A DNA stretch of 64,000 nucleotides from Brachyspira hampsonii (lineage in GTDB: Bacteria > Spirochaetota > Brachyspiria > Brachyspirales > Brachyspiraceae): NCBI RefSeq assembly GCF_002214805.1, contig NZ_CP019914.1, forward strand, positions 124,001 to 188,000. The letters are read 5' to 3'. The position numbers were made by a program, and so were the translations under genes. This document shows, piece by piece, positions 34,547-48,500 of this stretch. Under the pieces are notes generated by a model, which worked only from the letters and a program-made list of their open reading frames with translations, did not search any database and was not told the DNA's origin. Each line of letters begins with the position of its first letter. The first letter of the stretch is position 1.

Positions 34547-35365
34547 ATGAATATGCATAAATTACTTTTATATATTGCAATATTATCATTGCCGATGATT
34601 TCCTGCGGACTTCCAGATGTTACAGGAATAACACTTGAATTAAATCAGCCTTATATAACAAAAGTTATACCTGGAAACAATAAAATAACAGTGGAATTTG
34701 AAGCTCAGAATAATGAGCCGTCTTTTAGCGGATATAATATATACTTTGGAGATAATACATACCCTAGAAAATACCGATTATATAATCAGCAAAAGGCATT
34801 GCCTACATTAATAGAAACAAAATCTACAGTTACTAAAAAATATTCATTTACTATTGAAACAGGCTCTTATTTTTCTAGTAATAGTACAGATATATACACA
34901 TTAAAAGACTCTGACTTAAATAATGGCATACCTATATATATTTGGGTATCAGCATATCAGATAACCCCGCAATTAGAAAGTTATTATTATTATGATAATT
35001 TTGTACAAATGGGAACACCTAGACCTGATGTTCTAAATCAAACCATAACTCCCGGTACTACTTTAAATTTAGAAGGAAGAGATTTAGCAAGGTTAGTGAA
35101 TAATGGCGGTCTATATTTTCAAAATGTTAATAATACAAGTATGATGATGGTATCAGGTACTTCTTTAGATGATATTGTAGTTCCTCCTGAAAACGGATAT
35201 GGAAATATTGATTTACAGGTTAAAGCTAACAGACTTTATCTGATAAAAATAACAGATGGAAATAATGCCTATTATGGTAAAATATATGTAAGGAGTGTAA
35301 ATGGTACTAGCAGTATCGTAGCTGATTATTGCCGTCAAATTTCTGCTAATATCTTAAGTTATTAA
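34547..35365 (+). CDS. Lipoprotein with a fibronectin-III-like domain (1)
   Basis: A 272-residue lipoprotein. The signal ends in the lipobox PMISCG, so Cys20 is probably acylated; a start at the second methionine (base 34553) is equally possible. The segment ITKVIPGNNKITVEFEAQ, then FSGYNIYFGDN, is a beta-sandwich strand pattern of the FN3 type; the same pattern is in the next gene. The C-terminal half is a second beta-rich region without a recognised family. It follows dut by 38 bases without a good ribosome binding site. It is probably surface-exposed or periplasmic; the ligand is unknown. Confidence 0.7.
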   Translation: MNMHKLLLYIAILSLPMISCGLPDVTGITLELNQPYITKVIPGNNKITVEFEAQNNEPSFSGYNIYFGDNTYPRKYRLYNQQKALPTLIETKSTVTKKYSFTIETGSYFSSNSTDIYTLKDSDLNNGIPIYIWVSAYQITPQLESYYYYDNFVQMGTPRPDVLNQTITPGTTLNLEGRDLARLVNNGGLYFQNVNNTSMMMVSGTSLDDIVVPPENGYGNIDLQVKANRLYLIKITDGNNAYYGKIYVRSVNGTSSIVADYCRQISANILSY

Positions 35366-35368
35366 TAT

Positions 35369-36109
35369 ATGAAAAAAATAATAGTATTTATTATATCAAT
35401 CATTTTTTTATTTACTTCTTGTAATGAAGAACTCATAACTGTAGTAGATGAATATAATAGTCCGTATAATATTTATGCTATACCGGGTAATAATAAAGTA
35501 AGTATAAGTTTTTGGTCTGGCGTAATAGCTTCAGATTTTCTTGGTTTTAACATATATGCGGGTACTTCCCATAATTTGGTACAACCTGATAATGCTATAA
35601 AAAATTCACTGCAAGCACTTCCAACTGTATCAAGCAGCAATCATACTAGAACAAATTTTATAATAGAAATTCCTACTTATACATTCAATAATGGTACTTT
35701 ATATTATATAGCAGTTACTGCTTATGGTACTAATGATCTGGTTGATAATAAATATATAGAAACTACAATTAATTCTGTACTGCCTGTGATACCAAGACCA
35801 GAAGGTACAGGAAACGGAACAACATTAACAGCATCTACTGCATCTGTTGGAACAATGGATCCAAATGCTGGAAAAGTAACGGCTAATACAGGTTGGAAAG
35901 TACAATATTTTGGATATCAAACTAATTTTAACGCAATAGTTAATGTTACAAATAATACAGACGACTCATTCGATAATGAAGTGGTATATTCTCGTAATGG
36001 TCTTTATATATTTAAAAATGGAAACCAATTAGCAAAAATTTGGATTACATCGGACAGTTCTTATCAATGGGCATATCAATCAGATGCTTCAAAATGGTGG
36101 GGAATTTAA
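35369..36109 (+). CDS. Lipoprotein with a fibronectin-III-like domain (2)
   Basis: A 246-residue lipoprotein with lipobox LFTSCN (Cys18). Its PYNIYAIPGNNKVSISFWSG and FLGFNIYAGTS align with the first lipoprotein's PYITKVIPGNNKITVEFEAQ and FSGYNIYFGDN, and both have a QKALPT/QALPT turn and a 'YIAVTAYGT / YIWVSAYQI' strand. They are tandem paralogues, now quite different in the C-terminal half. Only three bases separate its start from the stop of the first, so translational coupling is likely. The role is unknown; paired lipoproteins of this sort often bind each other or a surface ligand. Confidence 0.7.
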   Translation: MKKIIVFIISIIFLFTSCNEELITVVDEYNSPYNIYAIPGNNKVSISFWSGVIASDFLGFNIYAGTSHNLVQPDNAIKNSLQALPTVSSSNHTRTNFIIEIPTYTFNNGTLYYIAVTAYGTNDLVDNKYIETTINSVLPVIPRPEGTGNGTTLTASTASVGTMDPNAGKVTANTGWKVQYFGYQTNFNAIVNVTNNTDDSFDNEVVYSRNGLYIFKNGNQLAKIWITSDSSYQWAYQSDASKWWGI

Positions 36110-36384
36110 CTTATAATATTTTATTAGTTTTAATTTAATATAAAGAATACATTTCAAATAAAAAGTTTAATAAGCCTTAATAATTATAATGGTTCTGTTG
36201 TAATTTGAACATTTAATTGTGTATTTGCTGCAAAACTACAACTTCTTTTCCTACTGTAAGCAGTACTCTGCATTTTATGACTTGAATATATAATTTATAC
36301 AGAATATATAACATTTATTTTATATAACAATTAATATCATATAATAATCTATAATAAGATAAAAAACTTACAAGATTGTATGTC

Positions 36385-36406
36385 AAGTACTTTTGAAACA
36401 AGTCTA
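36385..36406. repeat. Short intergenic motif copy
   Basis: GTACTTTTGAAACAAGTC (within 36385-36406) is nearly identical to GTACTTTGAAACAAGTC at 12201-12217 and similar to a degenerate copy at 9187-9208. All three are in gene-free DNA. Confidence 0.5.
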
Positions 36407-36440
36407 ATTATTATAATTTAAAGCATATCAGATTACAATG

Positions 36441-36485
36441 AAATAAAAAATAGGGTTTATAAAAATAACTTTATAAACCCTATTT
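36441..36485 (-). terminator. Intrinsic terminator of the giant gene
   Basis: A perfect 16-bp stem (AAATAGGGTTTATAAA, 36448-36463, and its complement, 36470-36485) has a 6-base loop and, on the minus strand, is followed by a T-run. It lies 30 bases past the stop codon. Confidence 0.88.
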
Positions 36486-36515
36486 AAGAAGGAGAACAAT
36501 CAAACTATTTTCAAA

Positions 36516-39500
36516 TTATCCTCTGGATTGCTTATCTTTCCATGCTTTTATAATTCTTTCAACCTCATCTCTTGAATATGAACTATTTTTTACTATCTCA
36601 TCTGGTTTCCAACCTTCTTTATACATTCTAATTATAAACTCTTCTTTCTTGCTATCTACTTTAGATGTTCCTTTTTTAGAAGTTTTAGAACCTTTATCAG
36701 ACATATATTTATCAGCATTATCAAGCAAAGTTTCCAAATATCTTACAAAATACTCGGCTCTCTCCAAGTTCTTAACAATATTCTTATCATAATCATCATA
36801 CTGATTTTTCATACGAACAAGATTTTCTCTCTGATTTTGTATCTCATCTATAATGACATTAAGCTCTTCTAATTTAGAAATAAATAGCTGAACTTTCTTA
36901 TCGTTTTTATCTATTTTAGCCATATCTCTTTCTAAAGAGTAAATCTTATCCATAAAGTTCTTTCTAGTATCTTCAACTTCTACCATAGCCTCTTTTATGC
37001 TGTCAATTCTTTCTAAAATAGTTTCAGATTCTATCTCTGCTTTTCTTATTTGCTGTAATATATCATCAGCATACTCTTCTTTATCTTTAATAAATGAAAG
37101 TTTATTTTCTATTTGCGATGCTATATCTATAACAACCTGTATTCCTTCCTCAGCATGCTCTATAATAGCATTGTTTTCTGCTATATTAACAAATCTGTCT
37201 TGTATTTCTCCAGACATTTCCATTAACATATTTACTTTTTCCTGAGTATCCTTCAAGCTGTCTTTTTCTTTTTTAAGACTTTCAGCATAATCTAATATCT
37301 CATGATGCATTTTCTTTAAGCTGTCAAATTCAGACATAGTCTTATTCATTTCAACTGTTACCGCTTTAGTATCTTCAACCAAAGCATTCAATTTAGAAAC
37401 ATCATTTTTTATAGATGCTGCCATTTCTTTAGCATTATCAAATACTTTAACAGTATTCAAATATTTGTCTATATCCTTAGCTATATCATCTATTTTTGAT
37501 TTCATAGCCTCATATTCTAAAGAAATATCATTTGTTTTTACATCAAGCATTTTATCAATAGATTCAACTGCATCATTTAATTTTAATTTTAAATCATCAG
37601 TTCTATTGTCAAAATCTTTAAGTATAATATTTGTTTTTTCATCATAGCTTAAATTAATACTTTCAAGTCTTGCATCTATTTCAGAAGAATATTTAGTTAT
37701 ATCTTCTTCCAAAGCAGAAACAATATCTTTCATATTTGTAATTCTCTCATCATACTCATCTAAATTATTAGTATGAGCTTTGATTATCTCTTCTTTTGCT
37801 TTCTGTATATGCTCTTTAGCATCATTCATTAAAAGCGATAATGTTTGTTCTAAATTAGAATTAAGTCTTGCTATATATTTCTCATATTTCTCATTAGCAG
37901 ATTCTTCTATAGTACGAACATTTTCTTCTATAATGTTATTCGCTTCAGATATTCTTTCATTAACTGCTTCTGATATAGAATCTTTTAATGCTGTCAATGA
38001 TTCGGAAAGTCCTTCATAATGTGCTTTCAAAGCATCAAACTCAGAATTCTTTTCTTCTAATAAAGCAGACATTCTACTAGAAACATTCTCTATTATAGAA
38101 TCAAATTCAGTTACTTTATTTTCTACAGTAGATTTAGCATTATTAGATAATTCTTCTAATCTAGAATTGAATTTCTCTCCTTGAAGTTCTATATCCTGAG
38201 AGTAAGCATTGATTTTATCTTTCAATTCCAATGCTTTTTCCTCTATCATGATTTTTAATTTTTCTACTGATGGAGCAAGCTCATTTTCTAAATTATTCAT
38301 TTGCTCCTCAACAGCTTCAAGTTTTTCTTTATTATCTTCAACAGAAGTTAAAAACTCATCTTTAATGCTCAAAGCCTGTTTCAAATCAGAAACAACATCT
38401 TCAACAGAAGTACTTATTTGAAGTTTAGTATCATCTAACTGAGTATATAAAGATTCTATTTTTTCATTATAGTCTTTATACGCTTCTTCAAATAATTTTG
38501 AGAAATCCTCATGATTTTTCTCTTGTCTATCAGTATAGAATTTTTCAGTAGTTAAGTACATCTCTTTTAATTTAGCAACTTCATCATTATGTATAGATCT
38601 AATTTCATCAACTGCTTTTTCACCTTCCATATTTACAGACATTTTTAATTCACTGATAAATTCTTCCTGATAAGTATCTATTTTCTTTCTAAATTCAATA
38701 ATATTATCTTCAAGCTCTTTATTCATATTATTGAATGCCTCAGTTATCTTATTATTAATATCATTTTCAATACCCTCTATAGCACTTCTTACATCAGAGA
38801 ATTTATCAAATTTCTTCATTTCATTATTAATAAAATTCTCAACTATAGTCATTATATGAGGTGTCAAATCATTAGTTTCTTTTACTATAGATTCATTAAA
38901 GGAAGAAATTAAATTATTAATATCCTCTCTCGCCTTAGCCAAATCACTATTATTTTCTTCAGTCATTCTATAAGACAATGAGTTAATATACTCTTCAGCT
39001 TCTTTTACTTTATTGCTGAACGCTTCTTCTTTCTCAGCTATCTTTAATGAAGCAATATCAGCAGCTTCTGATACGGCACTTGTTAAACTTTCCAACTTAT
39101 TTTTGATATTTATATCAGAATTTTTAACCATATCCATAAGAGCTTCTCTCTCTCTGCGAACAGTCTCTACTTCCTGAGATATATGTTTCTGAGATTGACT
39201 TAACATTCTAAGCTCATTTTCCTGCTCTTTAATATTAGCCTTCATGCTATTTATGAAAGAATTTATATCATTTTCTGCTTCATCTATTTTGCTTATTATA
39301 CCTTTTAATCTATCATTTTCCAATAAGTCTATTTGGTCTTTAGTATTTTCTACTTTGTTATTCAAATCTATAAGTATTTTTTCTGCATCGCTTCTTAAAC
39401 TATCCACTTCAGAAATTATAGCATCTTTATAGAAATCTTTTATTCTATCAGCTGAAGCATAAGCATCTTCAAAATGAACTATTCTAGCTTCTATACGCTT

Positions 39501-42500
39501 TCTGAACTCATCATTAGATTCTTCAAATACTTTTATAATATCATCTCTGAATGAATCTGTAAGATATCTTAAATCAGTATCCATAGAATCATTTTGTATG
39601 CTTTCAAACATATCTGCAACCTGTCTTCTCTCATCTTCAATCATAGAAATAACATCATCTCTGCTTATAGTATCGAATGAAATTTTATTTTTCAAGGCTT
39701 CTATACTATCAATGATATTAATTTTCTCCTGATTAAACATAGTCATAGTTGCATCTTGTTCTTTTATAAGCTCAATTATTGATCTTCTGAAACTAATAAA
39801 CTCATTCAAAAGTCTGTCTCGGTCGCCTTCTATAGTATTTAAAGCTTCATCAGAATATATAGCTCCGCTTTCATATTTAAGTTTAATATCATCTATTTCA
39901 GCCATTAATCTATCTCTTTCAGCCTGCAAAGCCTCTGCTAAATCTTTTATATTGGCTATTCTTTCATTAAACTCATTTCTAAATCCAGCCATTTCATTAG
40001 ATATATTTTCTTTATATCTTTTGATGCTCTCAGAAAAATCCTGTTCTAATATTTGGAAATCATCTCTAATCTTAGCACCATACTGCTGAGCCATATTAGC
40101 TAAGTCATTATTAGTAGGAACAGAACCTAATATTTCATTTCTTAAAGAAACAAACTCCTCTTTAAGTTCATCTTTCAAAGTTTCTTTTTCTTCTACAAAT
40201 ATCTGACTTACATTTTCTAAAGTAGGCATATCACTAAGTATATCTTCTTTCATTTTCAAAAGCTTAGTTTCAACAGAATCCTGTTCTTTAGAAAGAACTT
40301 CTGCAACAGCTTCAACAGTAGAGTAGTTTTCTTCTATATTTTTTCTGAATGATTCTAATGTTTCATTTATTCTAGCTCTTTCTTCCTCTATCAATTTTTC
40401 TACATAAGAACTATCAACTTTTACAGCTTCTTCATTTTCAGAAATTTCTGCTTTTTTATTATCAATAGAAGTTGTTATTTCCTGTTTGTAACTATCAATA
40501 AGTTTTTCTATTTCTTCTCTCGATACAGAAACATCTTTTATATTATTAATCTCTTTTCTTATCTCTTCAAATGAAGATTCCAAATCTGCCTTTTCTACAT
40601 CTAAAAGATTATTCAAGTTATTTAAATAATCTTTTTTAAGTGCTTCAAATCTCTCTTCTGCAGATATGTATTCGACTCTCACAGCTGATTTGAAATGGTC
40701 AAGTTCATCTATTAATTTTGCTTTTTCTTCTTCAAACATTTTAGCAAAATTTTTATTGTCTTCATGATTATTAAGGATTTCATCTCTTAACTCATAAAAC
40801 TCATTAGTTATATCTTCTTTTTCAGATACGAAAAGATCAGCAAGTTCATCTATATTAGGAACTGAGTTTATTATTTGATTTTTAAACTCTTCAAAGCTAT
40901 TTAAAAGCTCTGAATCTTTACTTGATACTTCCTCAGCTATTCTAGAATAAACCTCTTTTCTAAACTCATCTATTGTATTAAGAAGTTCTTTTTTATCTTT
41001 CGCCAATTCATTAGAAAGTTTCAAAGTATTAGTATTAAGCTCATTATTTATCTTACTTATATAAGATTCCAAAGCTTTTATTTTTATATCTACACCTTTA
41101 CTAGAACTGTTAATATCATCTTTTATAGAACTAATATTATTTTCTATATAGTCCAAAGTATTTTTCTCTTCTGTTTTTAAGCTGTTTTGAAGATTAATAA
41201 CCTTAGATTTTACTTTATCATCATAATCATCTAATATAGAATATAATTTCTCTCTATATTTAGCTAAATCAGCACCCAAAGATCCTTGATTGTATTCTAA
41301 GTCTTTTATTCTACTATCAAACAAATCTATTTTTGAAATACTTTCTTCTAATTTAGAATCAACATTATTTTGCAATTCTAACTGTTTATTATAGATATCC
41401 TCTTTAAGAAGTTCTATCATAGATTTGATTTCAGAATAATCAGCATTATCGGATGCTATATCCTTAGCATTATCTAATGTATTTGTTATTGAATTAAGGT
41501 TAGAAGATTTCCAGCTATTCAAATCATTTTGCATAGTTTCTATTTTATCTTTGAACTCTGCAAATGAGTCATTGAATTGCGATTCTAATCCTTCTTTTAA
41601 TACATCAAAATTATCAGATATTATATTGCCATACAATTCTACAATTTTCTCTTCACTAGACCATGTATCTTCAAAGAACTCTATTCTTTTTTCTATTCTA
41701 TCTTTAAACTCCTTAGTATCTTTTTCTATATTATCAACTAAATCATTTTTGATAGATACTATACTGTCATTGAAGTTATTAAATATATTATCAAGTTTTT
41801 CTTCTAATATGGATATTTCTTCTGCACCAGCATAAGATTTAGGCAAAGAATCCATTATATCATTTAAATCTCTATAAATTTCCTCTTTGCTATCCAATAT
41901 TTTATCTTCCAATTTACTAATGTTAGATAATTGAGGTATAACAGTTTCTTTAAATGATTCTAAATTTTCATTAAGCTTTCTAAAATCTTCATAAACTGCA
42001 TCAATATTTTCATTAGTTATATCAGAATTATATTCATTTGATAAATTTTCTTTTAGCTCTCTCAATTCATCAGAAAGTCTTATAACCTCATCATTTAAAC
42101 TAGTATCAACACCTTTCACCTTATCTTTTATAACAGATAAATCTTTTTCTAAATCCTCTATTTTTAAGAAATCATTTTTAAGAGAATTGAATGATTCTTC
42201 TAATCTATTTCTCTCCTCAATTAAATCATTATAACTATGATTGTCTTTTATAGAAGAAATTTCATCTTTAAATTCATCTATAGTATTTGATATAATAGAT
42301 TTATATTCTGATAAAGAAGATTCCAAACCAGAAATACTATCATCATTGCTGCTGATTTTAGCACTTAAAGTTTCAAATACATCATCTATCGCAGATTGTA
42401 TACGCAATTTTTCTGAATCAATAAAAGCCTCTGCTCTTTCATCTGTGCTGATTAATATATCATCTTTCAATGAAGCAAAAGAAGATTTTAACTCATCAAC

Positions 42501-45500
42501 TTCTTTCAATAATAATTCTTTTTCATTGACATAGAACTGAAGTATATTATTTTTATCCAATACAGCATCTTTTATCTCATCTATAGATTTATCAAAATCT
42601 CTAGTAAGAGTTGAATACTTATTATCTATTTCTTCTTTAACTTTATTTATCTCATCGATAAGAGATACTTTAACATTTTCTATATCTTCTAATATGTCTG
42701 TTACTGAAGAAATTTTCTCACTGTACTCTCCGAATAGGGATAATATATGTTCATTATTAGATATAAAATCGCTTACTTGAGTTTTAAATCTTTCGTCTAT
42801 ATTAGATTTGAAATACTCAAATTCTGAAGACAATTTATTCACAGAAGTATATAATTCTTCTTTTTCTAAATCTATTCTATCAGAAATATCTTTTGCTTTA
42901 TTTTCTAATTGAGTATTAACTACTAATAATGAATTTTCTATATTATTTAATTTTCCTCCTATATCTTTTAAACCGTCATAATTAACATTATCTTTAAATT
43001 CACTATAAAGCTCTAATAACTCATTTCTAATATCTTCTAATGAAGAAGCCTGCTCCTCTTTAAGTTCAGTTTCATAAGCTGATATCTTATTAACTATTTC
43101 CTCTTCTTTATTAGATATAAGATCATTTATCTGAGATTCCAAACTTTCTATAACATCTCTTAACTTATCATCAGAATCTTCAAGCATTTTAGATACGGCA
43201 TTATTAATACTTTGATTCAACATATTGAATGAATCATTTATCATAATATCTAAATCATATTTATTTTTCTCTATATCTTCTAAAGTTTTGGACATTTTAT
43301 CATTTGAATATTCTTCAATTTTAGTTATAGATTCATTAAATTTTGTTTCTAAATTATCAAAAGAAGATTTCAATATATTATCCAAATCTATTTTAGATAA
43401 GTTCATTTTATCATATAATTGAGATTCTAATTCTGAATAATATTCTTTCAAATATTTTTCAAGATATTCTCTGCCGCTCAATAAAATACTATATACAACT
43501 TCTTTTCCTTTTATCTCTGAATCATCTAAATAATTAGATATACTTTCTCTAGCTTCTTTTAGTTGTTTAACTAATTCTTCAATGCCATTTTCCTTCCAAT
43601 TAGATATATCATTATCTATAGACTCTATTTTATCTTTTAAATAACCAATAGAGTTATTGATTTTTATATCATTAGCATTTCTAATATCATTCAATTCTTC
43701 TTTTATATCAGCTGAGAAGATATTTTTCAATTTACCGCTGTCGGACCAAGTATCCTCAAAATAGCTAATACGCTTTTCCAATCTATATCTAAAGTCTTTA
43801 TTATCTTCTCTTATTTGATTGAAAAGATTAGTTAATTCTTCTTTTTCTTTAATAAATGTCTGCTCTATTATATCGCTATTTTCAGATTTAGAAATTAAAT
43901 CATCTTTAATAGAAGATAGTTTATTATCTAATTCTTCTTTTTCCTTAGAAAGAAGATTTTCCAATTCAGAAGATTTATTAATGCTGTTTTCTATCTGTTC
44001 TTTAATCCCATCAATTCTTAAATTTAATTTACCGACATTAGATGTGAGATTATTTAATTCTATAGAATACTCATCTAAATCTCTTACTATATCATCTTTT
44101 ATTCTATCTTCAAAATCGGATAATCTGTTTGATAAAGCCTTAACCTCATCTTTTAAGAGTATATCAACATCAGACATATTTTCTTTTAATTGATATAAAT
44201 TACTTTCTAAATTTCCTAATTTAGCAAAATCTTCTTTTATAGTATTAAAAGAATCTTCCAAAGCTTTCTTTTCTAAAGCTAACTGCTCTATTGTATTATC
44301 TTTCTTAACAGTTTCTATTTCAACTTCTAAATTATCCATTTTTTCTAATAAATTTAACTTATCAGAAATAATAGTATCCTTTAATTTGTTAACCTCATCA
44401 TCAGTAATATTTAATCTGTCAAGAACTACACTTGTAAACTCTTCAAAGATACGCTCTATCTCTTTTTTCTTATCATCAAATAAAGCAGGAACATCTTCAT
44501 TGTCAAATCTCAATGATGATTCTCTGAAAGTTTGGAAATCATTTTTAAGTTTTTCAAGTTTCTCTATAATAGTATTATTTTCATCACTATGTAATGATAT
44601 TAATTGATCTTTATCTATTACAGAATTCTTCATCATATTAATTGCATTATTCAAATCAGAATTTAAATCTGCATATTTTTCTTTTAAATCAGAAGTCTCA
44701 TTATCTAATTTTTCATTTACAGAACGAATCTTTTCATTTAAAACTGACATATATTTTTTGAATAATACAGATTCTGTTTCTTTCTCTAATTTTTCAATAG
44801 CATCTAAAACTTTACTGCTTGTTTCCTCTTCAAATCTAATTAAAGCATCATTAAAACTGCTTTCCAAATTATCAAAAGAGTCTCTTACCATATCATCTAA
44901 TTCTTCTTTAGCTTCGGTAAGCATATTCATTTTTTCTGCTATTTCAGTATTCAATTTATCAGAATATTCTTTTAAGTATTCATCTATATAGTTTTTCTCA
45001 TTATTTAAATGTTTAGATTCTGATTCTTCTCTGGCTTTTTCTATTTCTTCTTCTACTAATTTAGAATAATCTTTCAAAGAATTCAAAGAATTATTATATG
45101 CATCATTTATCAAATTAGAATAATACTCATAACCCGATTTCATATCATCAATAAATTTTTGATAATCATCTGATAATTTATTCTTTTCATCTTTTCTATA
45201 ATTTTCTATATTTTTTATTTCTTCATTATATCTATCTGAAGCCTCATTAAGCATATTATATATACTATTAAAATTAGTATTTATTTCATTATTAAGTTTT
45301 GAATCTATATCAGATAATTTATTTTCTATATCTGCTATCTTTTCATCTAACTTATTATATATGCTTGATTCTTTTTCTTCTATTTTTGATAGAATATCAG
45401 ATAATATTTTTTCAGCTTTAACATCCGAATTATCTATATAACTTGAAATATTATTTTTAGCTTCTTCTAATTGTGCCAATAGCTCATTGATTCTTCCATC

Positions 45501-48500
45501 TTTCCAGCTTATAATATCATTATCCATAGAATCTATTCTTGATTTAAGCTCATTCAAATATTCATCTCTGAAGGAAGTCAAATCAGAATTCATAGAATCC
45601 ATTTTATCTTTCAACTCATTGATAGAATTTTCAAATTTTAATTCTGTATATGATTTAATATTTTCTATCTCATCTCTTATATCAGAAGAGAACAAACTTC
45701 GTATTCTGGCATTATCAGACCAAGAATCTTCAAAATATTCTATGCGTCTTTCAAGTCTTTCTCTAAACTCTACATTATCGTTTCTAACTTTATCAAAAAG
45801 ACTCTCTAATTTTTGCACTTCATCATTAAACAATGTTTCTATGCTGTCATTTTTTCCAGATATTGAAAGAAGATTGTCCTTTATTGAAGACAATTTACTT
45901 TCCAATTCTTCTTTATCTTTTAATATAGTATTTTCTATCTCAGAAGATTTATTCAAAGAATCATGCATATTTACTTTTATAGATTCTATATAATCATTTA
46001 ATGTATTTACATTAGAGTTAAGCATACTTAAATCATTTGAATAATCTTCTAAATCTTTAGAAATATCTTCTCTGATTTTAGAGTCAAGTTCTTCAACTTT
46101 TGAAACTAAGTTTTTAACTTCATCTTTTAAATTTATATCAACATCTACCATATCGTCTCTTAATTGATATAAATTATTTTCAAGATCTTCTAATTTAGAG
46201 AAGCTATCCTTTATAGAATTAAATGACTCTTCTAAAGCATTCTTTTCTAAAGTCAATCTATTAATAGTATCATCATCTCTTAGAGAGTACAATTCATTTT
46301 TCAAATTATCTATTTTCTCTAAAATGAAAGACTTATCTTCATATATTATATCTTTAACATAATTAATATCACTTTCTGAATTATTTACTCTATCTAATAA
46401 TGCCTCAGTGAATTCTTCAAAAGCATTTTCAATTTTTTTCTTCTCTTCATCAAATAGAGAAGGGATAGACTCTTTATTAGTTTTTAATATATCTTCTTTG
46501 AAACTTTCAAATTCTTTTTTAAGTTCATCTACTTTTGAAACTAGAATCTCTTTTTCAGAAGACTGCATTTCTAATAATTCATTTCTATCTAATATTGAAT
46601 CTTTTAACACTTCCAATGAAGTATCAAAATCTTTGCTCAAAGATTCATATTTTTCAATTATAGAATTAATATCATCATAAACTTTATTATTCAATGAAGC
46701 TATATTAGAATCCATTTTTTCTGTGATATTTGACAAATCACCATCCATTCTTTCATTGATTTTAGATATCTCATCTTCTATCTTTTTTGAGATGCCGTTT
46801 AACTGTTCTGTTAGATAAACACTGTATTCATTTTTATCAAATATAACTGCTTTAGAATCTTTCTCTAATTTTTCAATGACTTCTAAAAGTTTATTATTAG
46901 ATTCTTTTTCAAATTTAGATATAGCTTCCTGCATATTCAATTCTAAATTATTAAATGAATCCTTTATGATATTATCCAAACTATCTTTAGCAGCATTCAA
47001 AGTATCAATTTTTTCTGAAACTTTAGCATCCAATTTATCAGAATAATTTTTCAAATAATCATCAATATAATTTTTCTCATTATTTAAATGCTTAGATTCT
47101 GATTCTTCTCTGGCTTTTTCTATTTCTTCTTTAACCAAATTAGAATAATCTGTCAAAGAATTAACAGAGTTATTATAAGCTTCATTTATCAGATTAGAAT
47201 AATGATTATAACCAGATTTTATATCTTCAATAAGCTTTTTAGAATCTTCCAATAATTTATCCGATTCTATAGTTCTGTAATTTTCAATATTTTCTATTTC
47301 TTCATTATACTTAACTAAAGCATCATTAATCATATTATGAAGATTATCTAAATTTACTGCTATATCATCATTAAGTTTAGAATTTGTTTCTGATAATCTA
47401 TTTTCTATTTCCGCTATTTTTTCATCTAATCTGCTGTAGATATTATTTTCTCTTTCTTCAATTTTAGATAAAACTTCACTGATAAGTTTATTCTTTTTAT
47501 CTTCTGTAGTATCCAAATAAGCAGATATATCTTGCTTAGCAGTTTCTAATTGAGATAATAGATCATTGATATTATTTTCTTTCCAAATAGAAATATCATC
47601 ATTCATAGCATCTATTTTATTATTCAAATCATTAAGATAATTTTCAAATTTGATTTCTGTTTCTTTTTTTATCTCTTCTAACTCATCTCTCATTTCAGAA
47701 GCATACAAACTTCTTAATTTTGTACTATCTGACCAAGTATCTTCAAAATAAGTTATACGCTTCTCTAATCTGTCTCTGAACTCTATATTTCCATTATGAA
47801 CTTTATCAAATAAATCCTCCAATTTAGAAACTTCATCATTAAATAATGTCTCTATACTATCGTTTCTTGAAGACATTGAAAGAAGATTGTCTTTTATAGC
47901 AGATAATTTATTTTCCAATTCTTCTTTATTTTTTAATATATTGTTTTCTAATTCTGATGATTTATTTATAGAATTAATTATATCATTCTTAATATTATCT
48001 ATATCAGAATTAACATTATTCAAGCTTGAAGTGAATTCTTTTTCTATATTCTCAAACTTATCATATACACTAGCTGCATCATCTTTCATATTATCTCTTA
48101 ATTCATACAAATGTTTCTCCAAATCCTCTAATTTGGCAAAATCATTTTTTATTGAATTAAATGATTCTTCCAATGCTTCTTTTTCTAAAGTTAATTGAGT
48201 CAATATATCATCTTCTTTTAAAGAATTTATATCAGTTTTCAAATTATCTATTTGTTTTAATAAAGTAAGCTTATCTTCTGCAATAATATCTTTTATATAA
48301 TTAATATCGCTTTCTGAAACATTAACTCTATCTAATAGATTATTTGTAAACTCTTCAAATGCATCTTCAATTCTCTGTTTCTCCTGTTCAAATAAAGCAG
48401 GTATACTATCTTTATTAGCATTTAAAACTTCTTTTTTGAAATTATCAAACTCATTTTTAAGTTCATATAATCTGCTTTCCAATAACTCATTTTTGAAATT

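Larger units (their letters stand above)
36110..36515. other. Convergent intergenic region
   Basis: This region lies between the second lipoprotein and the end of the giant gene. It contains a copy of the recurring motif (36385-36406) and the giant gene's terminator (36441-36485). A small GCAG/CTGC hairpin lies near 36270. I see no open frame. Confidence 0.55.
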
